Shown here one piece after another: positions 7,039 to 14,369 of a DNA stretch of 41,049 nucleotides (the stretch's first letter is position 1; every line of letters begins with the position of its first letter). The notes beneath the pieces are model-generated. The model did no database searches. It saw only the letters and a list, made by a program, of their open reading frames with translations, and was not told where the DNA came from. The stretch spans positions 1 to 41,049 of the IMG/VR virus record IMGVR_UViG_3300021479_000042. One strand, given 5' to 3'. The DNA comes from a virus. A program made the translations under genes and the position numbers.

Positions 7039-7583
7039 TGATTGACCGAATTACTCGCGCATTGGAACAGCTGGTCGATGTAGAGCAAGATAGGCTTATT
7101 GTCGAGCAGCAAAACTTAGCGATTCAACAACAAGTTCTGGCCACTCTGAAGATGCTGGTTGGACAACCCGCCAGTTTCCTCATAACCGAAACTGCAATTC
7201 AATCCCCTAAGGAGAAGAAAATGCCCGCAATGAAAGCAACTGTGGATCTTGTAATTCTCGATGACGGTAAAGGCGTATTGTTCACACTTCAGCCGGTCAA
7301 TGCAGCAGGAAATCCCGTGCCTCTCCCAAGTGGTACTCCAGCGATCTCGGCAAGTAGCAGCGCGCCGGGAAGTCTTGCAGTAGTACCGAATCCTGGAGAC
7401 ACAACGGGACTGCAATTTCTCGGCACAGTCCCACAACCGCCGGTGGATGCAACGGGAATCGTGGTGACATTCTCTGTCACTCTGCCTAACGGCACAGCCC
7501 TGAGCGCCGCCCCAGCGAATCCGATTGATGTGACAGCCGACAATAGCCCTGTCGGTTTCAGCATCACAGAGACGGCGCAGTAG
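7038..7583 (+). CDS. Ig-like domain protein with N-terminal coiled coil
   Basis: A protein of 181 residues. Residues 1-45 form an amphipathic helix rich in Gln, Glu and Leu (coiled coil). After a linker, residues ~62-181 look like a bacterial Ig-like sandwich, with 'ATVDLVILDDGKGVLFTLQ', a Pro/Ser-rich turn and 'TGIVVTFSVTLPNG'. A second start at 7221 has its own ribosome site (AAGGAGAAGAAA before ATG) and would give the Ig domain alone, so two products are possible. Ig-like proteins usually decorate virions, but this one lies in the early operon between thyX and the dUTPase. The role is unknown. Confidence 0.6.
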   Translation: MIDRITRALEQLVDVEQDRLIVEQQNLAIQQQVLATLKMLVGQPASFLITETAIQSPKEKKMPAMKATVDLVILDDGKGVLFTLQPVNAAGNPVPLPSGTPAISASSSAPGSLAVVPNPGDTTGLQFLGTVPQPPVDATGIVVTFSVTLPNGTALSAAPANPIDVTADNSPVGFSITETAQ

Positions 7584-7588
7584 AAAGG

Positions 7589-7711
7589 CGCGGAGTAACT
7601 TCCGCGTAGAGTGCATTGGCATCTACCCTAACTGCCCAAGGGCGACAGGAAATGCCGCAGCAAGTGGTAGCTCTAGCGAACCTAGACCGACTCATTTGAA
7701 TGCACTCTACG
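7589..7711 (+). ncRNA. Pseudoknotted structured RNA before the dUTPase gene
   Basis: The 144-base gap between two genes is strongly structured. A 13-bp perfect stem pairs 7605-7617 with 7699-7711. Inside it GGCAT (7618-7622) pairs with ATGCC (7652-7656), and CTACC (7623-7627) pairs across it with GGTAG (7666-7670), making a pseudoknot. A small hairpin lies at 7632-7648, and TCTAG/CTAGA (7672-7686) forms another. A separate 6-bp hairpin lies at 7589-7606. The strand order P1-P2-P3-P1'-P2' is that of HDV-like ribozymes, and 'GCAAG' precedes P2' where they carry the catalytic C. However, P1 is short at five pairs. The ribosome site GGAGAGG begins at the 3' edge of the outer stem, so a riboswitch-like leader is the main alternative. 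Confidence 0.55.
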
Positions 7712-7727
7712 GAGAGGTTACAAAGCC

Positions 7728-8453
7728 ATGAATGTAGACGATTTCAAGGACGTAGTAATTCCAGAGGGCGATATGTTAGAGCTTATTTTCAATCACCAGC
7801 GGGACCTTCTCGATAAATATCATCTCATCGAGGAAGAACTTGTAGGGCATCCAATACCGAGTGCGCCTTACACTCAGAAAGGGGTAGAAGATTTGCCCCG
7901 ACACTGGTTCTACGCCGGCCCTCTTCAAATTCAAGACCGAGCTAGTCAGCTCCGTTTTAAGTCTTTCGCCTGGAGGATCACGGAAGAACTCACAGAAGCT
8001 ACACTATCTCTGGGTGAAGAGAATGACACACATTATCTGGAAGAACTCATCGACGCCCTACACTTCTCTGTGGAACTTCTTATCATGGCTGGACTATTTC
8101 CATGTCCCGATCAGAAGAGAATCGGTGATCCAGCGGGAGATCGTTTGAAAGTGGCCTTCAGCTGTTCCCACGAGGCTAGTGAACAGAGGCAGCTATACAC
8201 AAATCACGATTTGAAGGTTATGACATACTGGGTCATTGAGAAGCTCGGGGAAGCCATGAATCGTTGCAAGTTAAAAGAGTGGAAAAGGACTGCAATGCAG
8301 ACGGATGAGCGGGCTTTTCATCAATCGCTCTCCGAGTTCTTTGCCAAGCTGATCGACTTGTTGAAGGCCTCTGGGTTCACAGCCGAGACGTGCACCAAAA
8401 TGTATATGTCCAAAAACCTGGTCAATAAATTTCGTATCGGTTCTGGCTATTAG
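7728..8453 (+). CDS. Dimeric all-alpha dUTPase (dUTPase_2 / MazG-like)
   Basis: A protein of 241 residues. Signatures of the dimeric dUTPase family are present: the helix 'RITEELTEATLSL', the metal-binding 'YLEELIDALHFSVELLIMAG', a further acidic helix near 'YWVIEKLGEAMN', and the C-terminal nucleotide-binding 'MYMSKNLVNKFRIGSGY'. The enzyme hydrolyses dUTP (or dCTP in relatives) to the monophosphate, lowering uracil in DNA and feeding dUMP to ThyX. The start at 7728 follows GGAGAGG at 7711-7717. It is the first gene after the structured RNA, which may control it. Confidence 0.8.
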   Translation: MNVDDFKDVVIPEGDMLELIFNHQRDLLDKYHLIEEELVGHPIPSAPYTQKGVEDLPRHWFYAGPLQIQDRASQLRFKSFAWRITEELTEATLSLGEENDTHYLEELIDALHFSVELLIMAGLFPCPDQKRIGDPAGDRLKVAFSCSHEASEQRQLYTNHDLKVMTYWVIEKLGEAMNRCKLKEWKRTAMQTDERAFHQSLSEFFAKLIDLLKASGFTAETCTKMYMSKNLVNKFRIGSGY

Positions 8454-8458
8454 CTTCA

Positions 8459-8608
8459 ATGGCCCAGCGTTGCAAGGCTCGTAAGTGGGTCTTGAATTTT
8501 CGGTGTGTGAAGCCTGAAGGGCACACGGGAAGTCATAGAGCTAGTGAGAAAGAAATCAAGGCAAAGATTCGGGAACTGGTAAGAGAATTGATGCGAAGGG
8601 CAAAATGA
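8459..8608 (+). CDS. Small Cys/His basic protein
   Basis: A protein of 49 residues. It contains 'RCVKPEGHTGSHRA', a fuller form of the Cys-x3-[PW]-x-[GN]H-x-G-x-H motif seen in the protein at 4383, then a basic helix (KEIKAKIRELVRELMRRAK). The Cys/His set could bind zinc. The stop overlaps the start of the next gene (ATGA), supporting translation. From memory the motif is frequent in very small phage proteins with no assigned function. Confidence 0.5.
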   Translation: MAQRCKARKWVLNFRCVKPEGHTGSHRASEKEIKAKIRELVRELMRRAK

Positions 8609-9384
8609 TCCTGAGACGCTACAAAACGATTTTCGAGGCGTGGACTCAGCTGATTGATGAACTATCCTATCGACATAAAGAGATAGATGCCATCGGTGTG
8701 GGCGGCATTACTACGTCTTATCCAGACATTCTCTGTGTTGAGATCGAAGACTTACTCGGGGGAAAGCCTCTTCACCTCGATATGTCCAGCTATGGTCGCA
8801 ATCGTTGGCGAACTTTCCTGAAGAGGTACTTTCGCCCAGACTTGCCCCAGTGGGTAGATGATACTGTGATTCAATTAGGGAACCTAAAGAAGCATCAGGT
8901 CGCCAGTTACTCGATTAGCTATAACCCGGCATTCGCGCAGATTGGTAGAAAGGGCTATGGAAGCTCATCGAAAGGGCATCGCCATGGCGCGTGCTTGGCT
9001 TCGTTGCAGTTGCAACACTTCCCAGACCCTCGTGTCATTGTGGTGTCAAGAGCATCACAGATTGATAAGGCTGGCTTTCTTGACTTATCGTTGATGAATC
9101 GTGTAGCTGCTCGTACTGGCTGGGAAGACGTATCTGGTACTTGGATTGTGTCGATGGGCTTCATTGCCGCTGTCCACCAGATTTTCTATTCTGCCAGATT
9201 CGGTAAATCGTTGAAAGGTCATTCTCTCGAAAAGAGCACGAGACGATTCTGGTTAGATGATTATCGCCAAGCCAGATATGGCCCGCAAAAAAGAAGCATT
9301 AAGAAAGCTGAAGAGTGGAAGAAAACGGGAAAGATATTCAGGGCTTGTCCCGTAAGTGAGCTATCACTGGAGTTTGAACTATGA
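8605..9384 (+). CDS. Possible thymidylate-synthase-fold protein
   Basis: A protein of 259 residues. Residues ~130-165 read 'HRHGACLASLQLQHFPDPR' and then 'VIVVSRASQIDKAGFLDLSL'. This resembles the thymidylate synthase core in which a Cys strand is followed by the strand carrying R-S-x-x-D, then a helix that binds the pyrimidine. The N-terminal part and the 'WLDDYRQARYG' C-terminal region do not match textbook ThyA, and the catalytic Cys sits in 'HGACL' rather than 'PC'. It could be a pyrimidine hydroxymethylase-like or inactive relative. It lies between dUTPase and a clearer ThyA homologue, overlapping both small neighbours by four bases. The family call is by eye only. Confidence 0.45.
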   Translation: MILRRYKTIFEAWTQLIDELSYRHKEIDAIGVGGITTSYPDILCVEIEDLLGGKPLHLDMSSYGRNRWRTFLKRYFRPDLPQWVDDTVIQLGNLKKHQVASYSISYNPAFAQIGRKGYGSSSKGHRHGACLASLQLQHFPDPRVIVVSRASQIDKAGFLDLSLMNRVAARTGWEDVSGTWIVSMGFIAAVHQIFYSARFGKSLKGHSLEKSTRRFWLDDYRQARYGPQKRSIKKAEEWKKTGKIFRACPVSELSLEFEL

Positions 9385-9548
9385 AACTCAAGGCTTTCGC
9401 TAAAGGTACCGTCATCGAGAACGACTGTTGGGTATGGGCAGATTTCCGCGTATTTACAATTCTGGGTTGGGTGATGCAGCCCATCTTAATCGGCATTAAG
9501 AAAAAGGAGTCACATGAGATTCTACAAGAATTTCCCCGAGGCGCTTAA
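9381..9548 (+). CDS. Small hypothetical protein overlapping the ThyA-like gene
   Basis: A frame of 55 residues, starting in the stop of the previous gene (ATGA) and running 35 bases into the next gene in another frame. It has a tryptophan-rich start ('DCWVWADF'), a hydrophobic stretch 'FTILGWVMQPILIGI' that may be a membrane helix, and a basic end. The overlap makes translational coupling plausible. No family was recognised; the true protein may be shorter in function than the frame. Confidence 0.4.
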   Translation: MKLKAFAKGTVIENDCWVWADFRVFTILGWVMQPILIGIKKKESHEILQEFPRGA

Positions 9549-10185
9549 TGAAGTTAAGAGGGAATTAAAGGAGATGGGGCTCCTTGTCCACACGAAGTCT
9601 GTGCAGAACATCGTAGGTGACATTGAGGCCTACGAATTGCAATTCTACCAGTATCGCGTAGATAAGCCCTTCTACGGCGATCTGACAGAAGCCAACGGTC
9701 TTGATCTCAAGTGGTGCGAGGCGGAGTTTAGGGAACGAGTCAGCGGAGAGATGCTGAATCCCGGCGAAGCATGGAAATTGCGTGAGCCTTACTGGAAACA
9801 GTTCTTAAATCGCTGGGGCAGATTCGACTACTCTTATCCTCAGAGATATACCCTGAATCTCGATCATGTCATCAATGCCCTGCGTAAAGACATCTTTACT
9901 CGACGTGCATTCCTACCTGTGTTGGGATTAGAAGATCACGCTGACTCGTTTGACAAGCGATTTCCTTGCACTATTGGCTACCACTTTCTCTTCCGACAAG
10001 AAAAACTCGATATGCAATATCAGCTAAGAAGCTCGGATTATTTCGAGCATCTCGCCAATGACCTGTACCTGAGTTCCAAACTACAGCATCACGTGGCAAA
10101 TGAACTCGGGGTGAAAGTCGGGGCGTTTTATCACAGTGTAGGATCTTTGCACTGTTTTACCCGGGATGTGAGTTCTGTTTTTTAG
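9514..10185 (+). CDS. Thymidylate synthase / pyrimidine hydroxymethylase family protein
   Basis: A protein of 223 residues with the ThyA core. 'RFPCTIGYHFLFR' holds the catalytic Cys, 'MQYQLRSSDYFEHLAND' the phosphate- and base-binding strand and helix, and 'GAFYHSVGSLHCF' the closing segment. ThyA proper has Asn at the base-discriminating position (Asn177 in E. coli). Counted from the Arg of RSSD, this protein has Asp there (the last residue of 'HLAND'), as in dCMP hydroxymethylases. With ThyX already present, a role in making a modified pyrimidine is possible. The start at 9514 has GGAG upstream. It is shorter than E. coli ThyA (264 residues). Confidence 0.75.
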   Translation: MRFYKNFPEALNEVKRELKEMGLLVHTKSVQNIVGDIEAYELQFYQYRVDKPFYGDLTEANGLDLKWCEAEFRERVSGEMLNPGEAWKLREPYWKQFLNRWGRFDYSYPQRYTLNLDHVINALRKDIFTRRAFLPVLGLEDHADSFDKRFPCTIGYHFLFRQEKLDMQYQLRSSDYFEHLANDLYLSSKLQHHVANELGVKVGAFYHSVGSLHCFTRDVSSVF

Positions 10186-10189
10186 GTCT

Positions 10190-10351
10190 ATGGACAATAA
10201 ACTCATTCTCGAAGGCTGGCATTTAGTCTCTAGCGGGAAAGTTCTCGCAGGCGATAAGTATTGGTCGCCAGAGCATCTCGCGTGGCTTCCTGTTACGGTA
10301 AACAGCAATCGAGACGTAAGCGATTTTCCAGCAGTTATAAGGAAAGGGTAA
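10190..10351 (+). CDS. Small hypothetical protein
   Basis: A protein of 53 residues starting five bases after the TS-like gene and ending two bases before the deaminase gene, so it fits the operon exactly. It is soluble and of mixed composition ('LILEGWHLVSSGKVL', 'YWSPEHLAWLPVT'). No domain or motif was recognised. Its ribosome site is weak, so it may be translated by coupling to the gene before it. Confidence 0.45.
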   Translation: MDNKLILEGWHLVSSGKVLAGDKYWSPEHLAWLPVTVNSNRDVSDFPAVIRKG

Positions 10352-10352
10352 T

Positions 10353-10841
10353 ATGAGTATGGAAGAGTTTGGCTTTCCCGTAGATCGTACAGACGAGTGG
10401 GAAAAGAGAAAAGACAGGGATAAGCAATCTGGCGTCTCCCGTCAGGTACTTAAACAGGAGACTCTTCACCAGATTACGAAGCTCATGTCTTATCTCGGAA
10501 CGTGTAATCGCGCCAAAGTCGGGTGCCTCATCGTGCGTGACGGGCGCATCATCTCCACAGGCTACAACGGGAGTCCGCCTGGCGAACCGCATTGCCTAGA
10601 AGTTGGTTGCGACATGGTTAACGGCCACTGCGTTAGAACCACACATGCAGAGGCAAATGCGATTGCGTGGGCCGCAAAAGAGGGCGTCTCAACCAAAGGC
10701 GCCACGATTTATGTGTACGGGTGGATTACGGGGGGCGATCTCGGCATTTGCCCCGCTTGCGAGAAACTGGCAAAGTCAGCGGGAATCGAAAAGACGATCA
10801 TTATTCCGTTTTATAAGAATGAAGGAAATGAGCCTCTATGA
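10353..10841 (+). CDS. dCMP deaminase
   Basis: A protein of 162 residues, the usual length for deoxycytidylate deaminase. It converts dCMP to dUMP, the substrate of thymidylate synthases. The zinc site is complete: His98-Ala-Glu100 in 'THAEANAI' and Cys133/Cys136 in 'CPACEKLA'. 'GYNGSPPGEPHC' and the early Cys/His ligands of the regulatory zinc region are typical of the family. An AGGAAAGGG ribosome site precedes ATG 10353. The gene overlaps the Nudix gene by four bases. It links cytosine and thymine supply with ThyX, the dUTPase and the TS-like proteins. Confidence 0.9.
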   Translation: MSMEEFGFPVDRTDEWEKRKDRDKQSGVSRQVLKQETLHQITKLMSYLGTCNRAKVGCLIVRDGRIISTGYNGSPPGEPHCLEVGCDMVNGHCVRTTHAEANAIAWAAKEGVSTKGATIYVYGWITGGDLGICPACEKLAKSAGIEKTIIIPFYKNEGNEPL

Positions 10842-11284
10842 CCAAAGAATTCTACGAATACGTTTGCGGCTTCGCTTTCGCACAGGATCAGGTCCTTCTC
10901 ATCGAAAAGAAGCGACCCGTCTGGCAAGCTGGTAGACTTAATGGCGTAGGCGGTCACGTCGAATTTGGCGAAAGCGCTCAGGGCGCAATGGCCCGCGAGT
11001 TCGATGAGGAAACCGGTCTTGTCACAGTCGGGTGGAATTACTTCGCCAAGTTGAATGTAAACTACGGCTGTGTTCACTTCTTTTACCTCGAAGGTAAATG
11101 GGAGTATCTGAGACAGGCTAGAACTACCACAGACGAGCATTTGCACTGGATAAATCCGCACTCGGTGAATGTGCACAATGCCATACCAAACCTTACATGG
11201 CTCATCCCGATGGCAATGGGACTGAGACACGAGATTAGTCCACGTAAGGCAATTCGTCTCGAATTGACGGAGATTTACGAGTGA
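10838..11284 (+). CDS. Nudix hydrolase (MutT/NUDT1-like)
   Basis: A protein of 148 residues with a perfect Nudix box, G-x5-E-x7-R-E-U-x-E-E-x-G-U, from Gly39 through Glu45 and Arg53-Glu54 to Leu61. The family removes pyrophosphate from nucleoside triphosphates or related compounds; substrates cannot be told from the box. The short 'GVGGHVEFGES' lead resembles MutT/NUDT1 pool-cleaning enzymes. It overlaps the deaminase gene upstream and the polymerase gene downstream by four bases each, so it probably acts on the nucleotide pool during replication. Confidence 0.9.
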   Translation: MTKEFYEYVCGFAFAQDQVLLIEKKRPVWQAGRLNGVGGHVEFGESAQGAMAREFDEETGLVTVGWNYFAKLNVNYGCVHFFYLEGKWEYLRQARTTTDEHLHWINPHSVNVHNAIPNLTWLIPMAMGLRHEISPRKAIRLELTEIYE

Positions 11285-13788
11285 ACCATCACCCTCAAAG
11301 CGATCTGAAAGTCTGGCAATCTGTGAGGGTTGCCGATTGCGTCCAATGCTCTCTGCATAAGGATGTCAAAACGGTATGCCTTCTGGGAGATGGCCCTACT
11401 CCCTGTTCTGGGATGATTCTGGGCGAAGCGCCAGGCTACACAGAAGACGAGTCGGAGATCGTCTTCAGCGGGAAGTCGGGTATATTTCTCCGCAAGACTC
11501 TGAAAGAGATCGGTCTCGATCCGCGAGAATTGTACATCGCCAACGTAGTTGCATGTCGCCCGCCAGCGAATAGAACTCCCACAAGTAAAGAGGCAAAGAT
11601 ATGCTCCTCTCTCTACTTGCGTCCACAGTTGGATGCCGTGAAACCTAAAGTAATCCTATTGCTAGGCAACGTGGCATGTACCTGGGCCCTTGGTAGAAAG
11701 TCTGCCGTCACCAAACTCGAAGGATCTACGTTTACTCTGGATAACATGACGTGTGTTCCCTCGCGTCATCCCTCTGCCGTAGTAAGGCTGAAAGATGTGA
11801 ATCACAAGGACTTTCTCTTCGCTCAGGAGAAGTTCCGCGAGAATCTTCTCCTCTTCAAGCGAACACTACAACCTCCTAAGGATGACTTTGTTTATGAGAA
11901 GAATCTTCGGCTGGTTAAAGAATCTCCCGACGGCACTCCACTCTATGTGGATATCGAAACAAACGGCCTTAATCCGTTCAAGGCAGACGCGAAAATACAT
12001 TCTATCTCAGTGGCGAGAATCCCTGGTCGAGTTGCTGCCGTTAAGATGGAGAACGAGAATATCCTCCTTACGAAAGAACTCTTAACAAAGCATCCCATTA
12101 TGGTCCAGCGGGGTACCTTCGAGGGAACCTGGTTCTTGCATCATCTGGGTATATTACCTCGAATTTATCACGATACTAAGCTCGGCGCATTTGTGATGGA
12201 CGAGACAGATAATACCGGCTTGAAGTATCAGGCGATCAAATGTCTGGGTGTAGAGCCTTGGTCGGAGACGGAGCAAAACTGGGAGAATCCGAATTATGAA
12301 ACCCTTTTGCCTTACAACGCCCGAGACTCTGTGTACGGACTCAGACTCTATCGAGAGCGTGACTTGCCTTTTCTTAAACGAAATCCGAAGGTTGCACGAT
12401 TGCTGCGCTACATCCTCTTACCCGCGGAAGAAGTGTTCACGAAGGTAATCTGTAATGGCGTGCACATTGATTTGAAACAAGCCAAGAAAAAACTGAAGAA
12501 ATGCGAGGCAGAGGAGAGTCGCATCAATGCTGAGATCAATGAGATAGCGGGCCGAGAAGTGAATATAGGCTCTCCAAAGCAGATGTCGAAATTGCTTTAC
12601 GATCAGTTGAAATTACCCTGTCCTGTAAAAACAAAGAAAGGCGCTCTATCGACTTCGGAAGCGGCCCTAATTCGCCTACGAGGACAACATCCCGTCACGG
12701 ACTTAATTTGGGATTATCGAGGTTGGAATAAGAAGAGAACGACTTATCTAGAGCCGTGGATCCGCAAAGGACCCATTCTTAGGTTCCTCTACGGCTTCAC
12801 AGATACCGATACTGGACGTCTTAATTCTACGGCTGTAAAAGATAAGAGGTATGAGAAAAAACTTGGCGCCACAATTCATCAGTGTCCTCGTGATGTATTT
12901 ATCCGCAATCTTGTTACGCCTCGAAACCCTGACTGGTGTATTGTTGAGGGCGATCTCTCTCAGGTTGAACTTCGCCTAGTGGCTCATGCGAGCGGTGATC
13001 CAACGATGTGTGAGATTTTTCAGCATCCTTCTAATACGCCCGAAGGTGATATTCATTATCAAACTGCAACTGATTTGGCAACTGGAGAGATCACAAAAGA
13101 AGTTCGTAAGAGGGCCAAGGTCGTCAATTTTGGTTACGTGTACAAAATGTCCTGGCGGAAATTCATTATGTATGCCCTGGAAAAATTTGACCTTAAATTG
13201 ACGGAGAAAGAGGGTAAGGACTACCAGAAAAAGTTCTTCAAGAAATACTCGGGACTTCTTCCATGGCATCGAAGAGTTGAGGCTTTTGTTACGGATAATG
13301 GTTGGATGGATTCAGTTTTTGGTCGTCGTAGACATCTGCCACAGGCGATGCACCCAATTACGGAAGAATGCAACGATTGCCACGGTGAAGATGAGAACTG
13401 CTTCCTGTGTGGAGGTGAAGGTTTTTTTACTACGGGTAATAATCAAGAAGAATGGGTCCGTCAGGAGGCTATCAGACAAGCTGTTAATTCCCCCATTCAA
13501 TCTGCCGCTTCCGATCTTAATCTCTTTATCTCGGCTTTACTTCTATCTCCCTCTTTGAAATATGATGGAAAGTTAGATGAAAGTAAAGTAATGATGGTTG
13601 CCTCCGCTCATGATTCACAAATTTTTGAATGTCATAGATTATATGTTTCCGAATTAAAGGCTGCTATTAAAAATGTGACTCATAATCTAGATTATTTGAC
13701 AAGGAATTTTTTTGGGTTTACATTTAGAGTACCCATTGAGATGGATGTAACAGCATACTCCGATTGTTGGAAAGGCACTGAGATATGA
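11281..13788 (+). CDS. Family 4 uracil-DNA glycosylase fused to family A DNA polymerase
   Basis: A protein of 835 residues in three parts. Residues ~10-200 are a family 4 uracil-DNA glycosylase: G48-E-A-P-G52 motif, late 'SRHPSAVVR' motif, and the four Fe-S cysteines (C20, C23, then a C-x15-C pair at about 93 and 109). Residues ~215-390 are a 3'-5' exonuclease with D224-x-E226. The rest is a PolA polymerase with motif A 'GDLSQVELR' (Asp558), motif B 'RKRAKVVNFGYVYKM' and motif C 'AHDSQ' (Asp778). Between motifs B and C a zinc-ribbon-like insert, C-x2-C-x6-C-x2-C (697-710), interrupts the segment after 'GRRRHLP'. This is the phage replicase. Linking uracil removal to synthesis suggests uracil proofreading of template or product. 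Confidence 0.9.
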   Translation: MNHHPQSDLKVWQSVRVADCVQCSLHKDVKTVCLLGDGPTPCSGMILGEAPGYTEDESEIVFSGKSGIFLRKTLKEIGLDPRELYIANVVACRPPANRTPTSKEAKICSSLYLRPQLDAVKPKVILLLGNVACTWALGRKSAVTKLEGSTFTLDNMTCVPSRHPSAVVRLKDVNHKDFLFAQEKFRENLLLFKRTLQPPKDDFVYEKNLRLVKESPDGTPLYVDIETNGLNPFKADAKIHSISVARIPGRVAAVKMENENILLTKELLTKHPIMVQRGTFEGTWFLHHLGILPRIYHDTKLGAFVMDETDNTGLKYQAIKCLGVEPWSETEQNWENPNYETLLPYNARDSVYGLRLYRERDLPFLKRNPKVARLLRYILLPAEEVFTKVICNGVHIDLKQAKKKLKKCEAEESRINAEINEIAGREVNIGSPKQMSKLLYDQLKLPCPVKTKKGALSTSEAALIRLRGQHPVTDLIWDYRGWNKKRTTYLEPWIRKGPILRFLYGFTDTDTGRLNSTAVKDKRYEKKLGATIHQCPRDVFIRNLVTPRNPDWCIVEGDLSQVELRLVAHASGDPTMCEIFQHPSNTPEGDIHYQTATDLATGEITKEVRKRAKVVNFGYVYKMSWRKFIMYALEKFDLKLTEKEGKDYQKKFFKKYSGLLPWHRRVEAFVTDNGWMDSVFGRRRHLPQAMHPITEECNDCHGEDENCFLCGGEGFFTTGNNQEEWVRQEAIRQAVNSPIQSAASDLNLFISALLLSPSLKYDGKLDESKVMMVASAHDSQIFECHRLYVSELKAAIKNVTHNLDYLTRNFFGFTFRVPIEMDVTAYSDCWKGTEI

Positions 13789-14369
13789 ACAAGAGAATTG
13801 AAGGTATCCCAGACCTACGGGATCTCTATGAAGTGCAAGGAAAAAGTGCCCAGGAAATAGGTAAAATTTTAGGGGTAAGATATTATGTCATATTAAGAAG
13901 GTTGAGGGAACAGGGAATTAGATTACGAAATAGAAGATTACCTGAGATGGATAAAAAGAAAATAAAAAAGATGTATCTCTCAGGAGTCCCATTAAATGAA
14001 ATTGCCGAAAAGTTCTTTTGCTCCCTTCCCGCTATAAAGCAGAGAATTTATAAAATGGAATTACCTCCCAGAAAACTTCCTAACCTCACATATAAAAGCT
14101 ACAGACAAGCCCATATAATGAGAAGCTATGGCATAACGATGGCCGAATTTAATAATATATTAAAGAAGCAACGGGGGAGATGTCGCATATGTCAGAAAAA
14201 ACCCTCTGGGTCTAGTCCTCAAACTCGACGCCTTCACATAGATCACTGCCATAAAACTAAAAAATTTAGGGGTCTTATTTGCTGTAACTGTAATCGCGGA
14301 TTAGGTTGGTTTGAAGATGATTCAAATTTACTTCGCAAAGCTGCCCTCTATCTAGAGAGGTTTCAATGA
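13785..14369 (+). CDS. Endonuclease VII-like HNH nuclease with N-terminal HTH repeats
   Basis: A protein of 194 residues. Residues ~10-95 contain two helix-turn-helix units ('SAQEIGKILGVRYYVILRRL' and 'PLNEIAEKFFCSLPAIKQRI'). Residues ~115-194 match the recombination endonuclease VII fold: C133-x2-C136, 'IDHCH' (Asp153-His154), then C166/C169 in 'ICCNCN', and 'GLGWFEDD'. The T4 enzyme cleaves Holliday junctions. This gene is clearly more AT-rich than its neighbours, and the polymerase 3' end just before it is too. The DNA-binding front plus odd composition suggest a free-standing homing endonuclease. It overlaps both neighbours by four bases. Confidence 0.8.
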   Translation: MNKRIEGIPDLRDLYEVQGKSAQEIGKILGVRYYVILRRLREQGIRLRNRRLPEMDKKKIKKMYLSGVPLNEIAEKFFCSLPAIKQRIYKMELPPRKLPNLTYKSYRQAHIMRSYGITMAEFNNILKKQRGRCRICQKKPSGSSPQTRRLHIDHCHKTKKFRGLICCNCNRGLGWFEDDSNLLRKAALYLERFQ

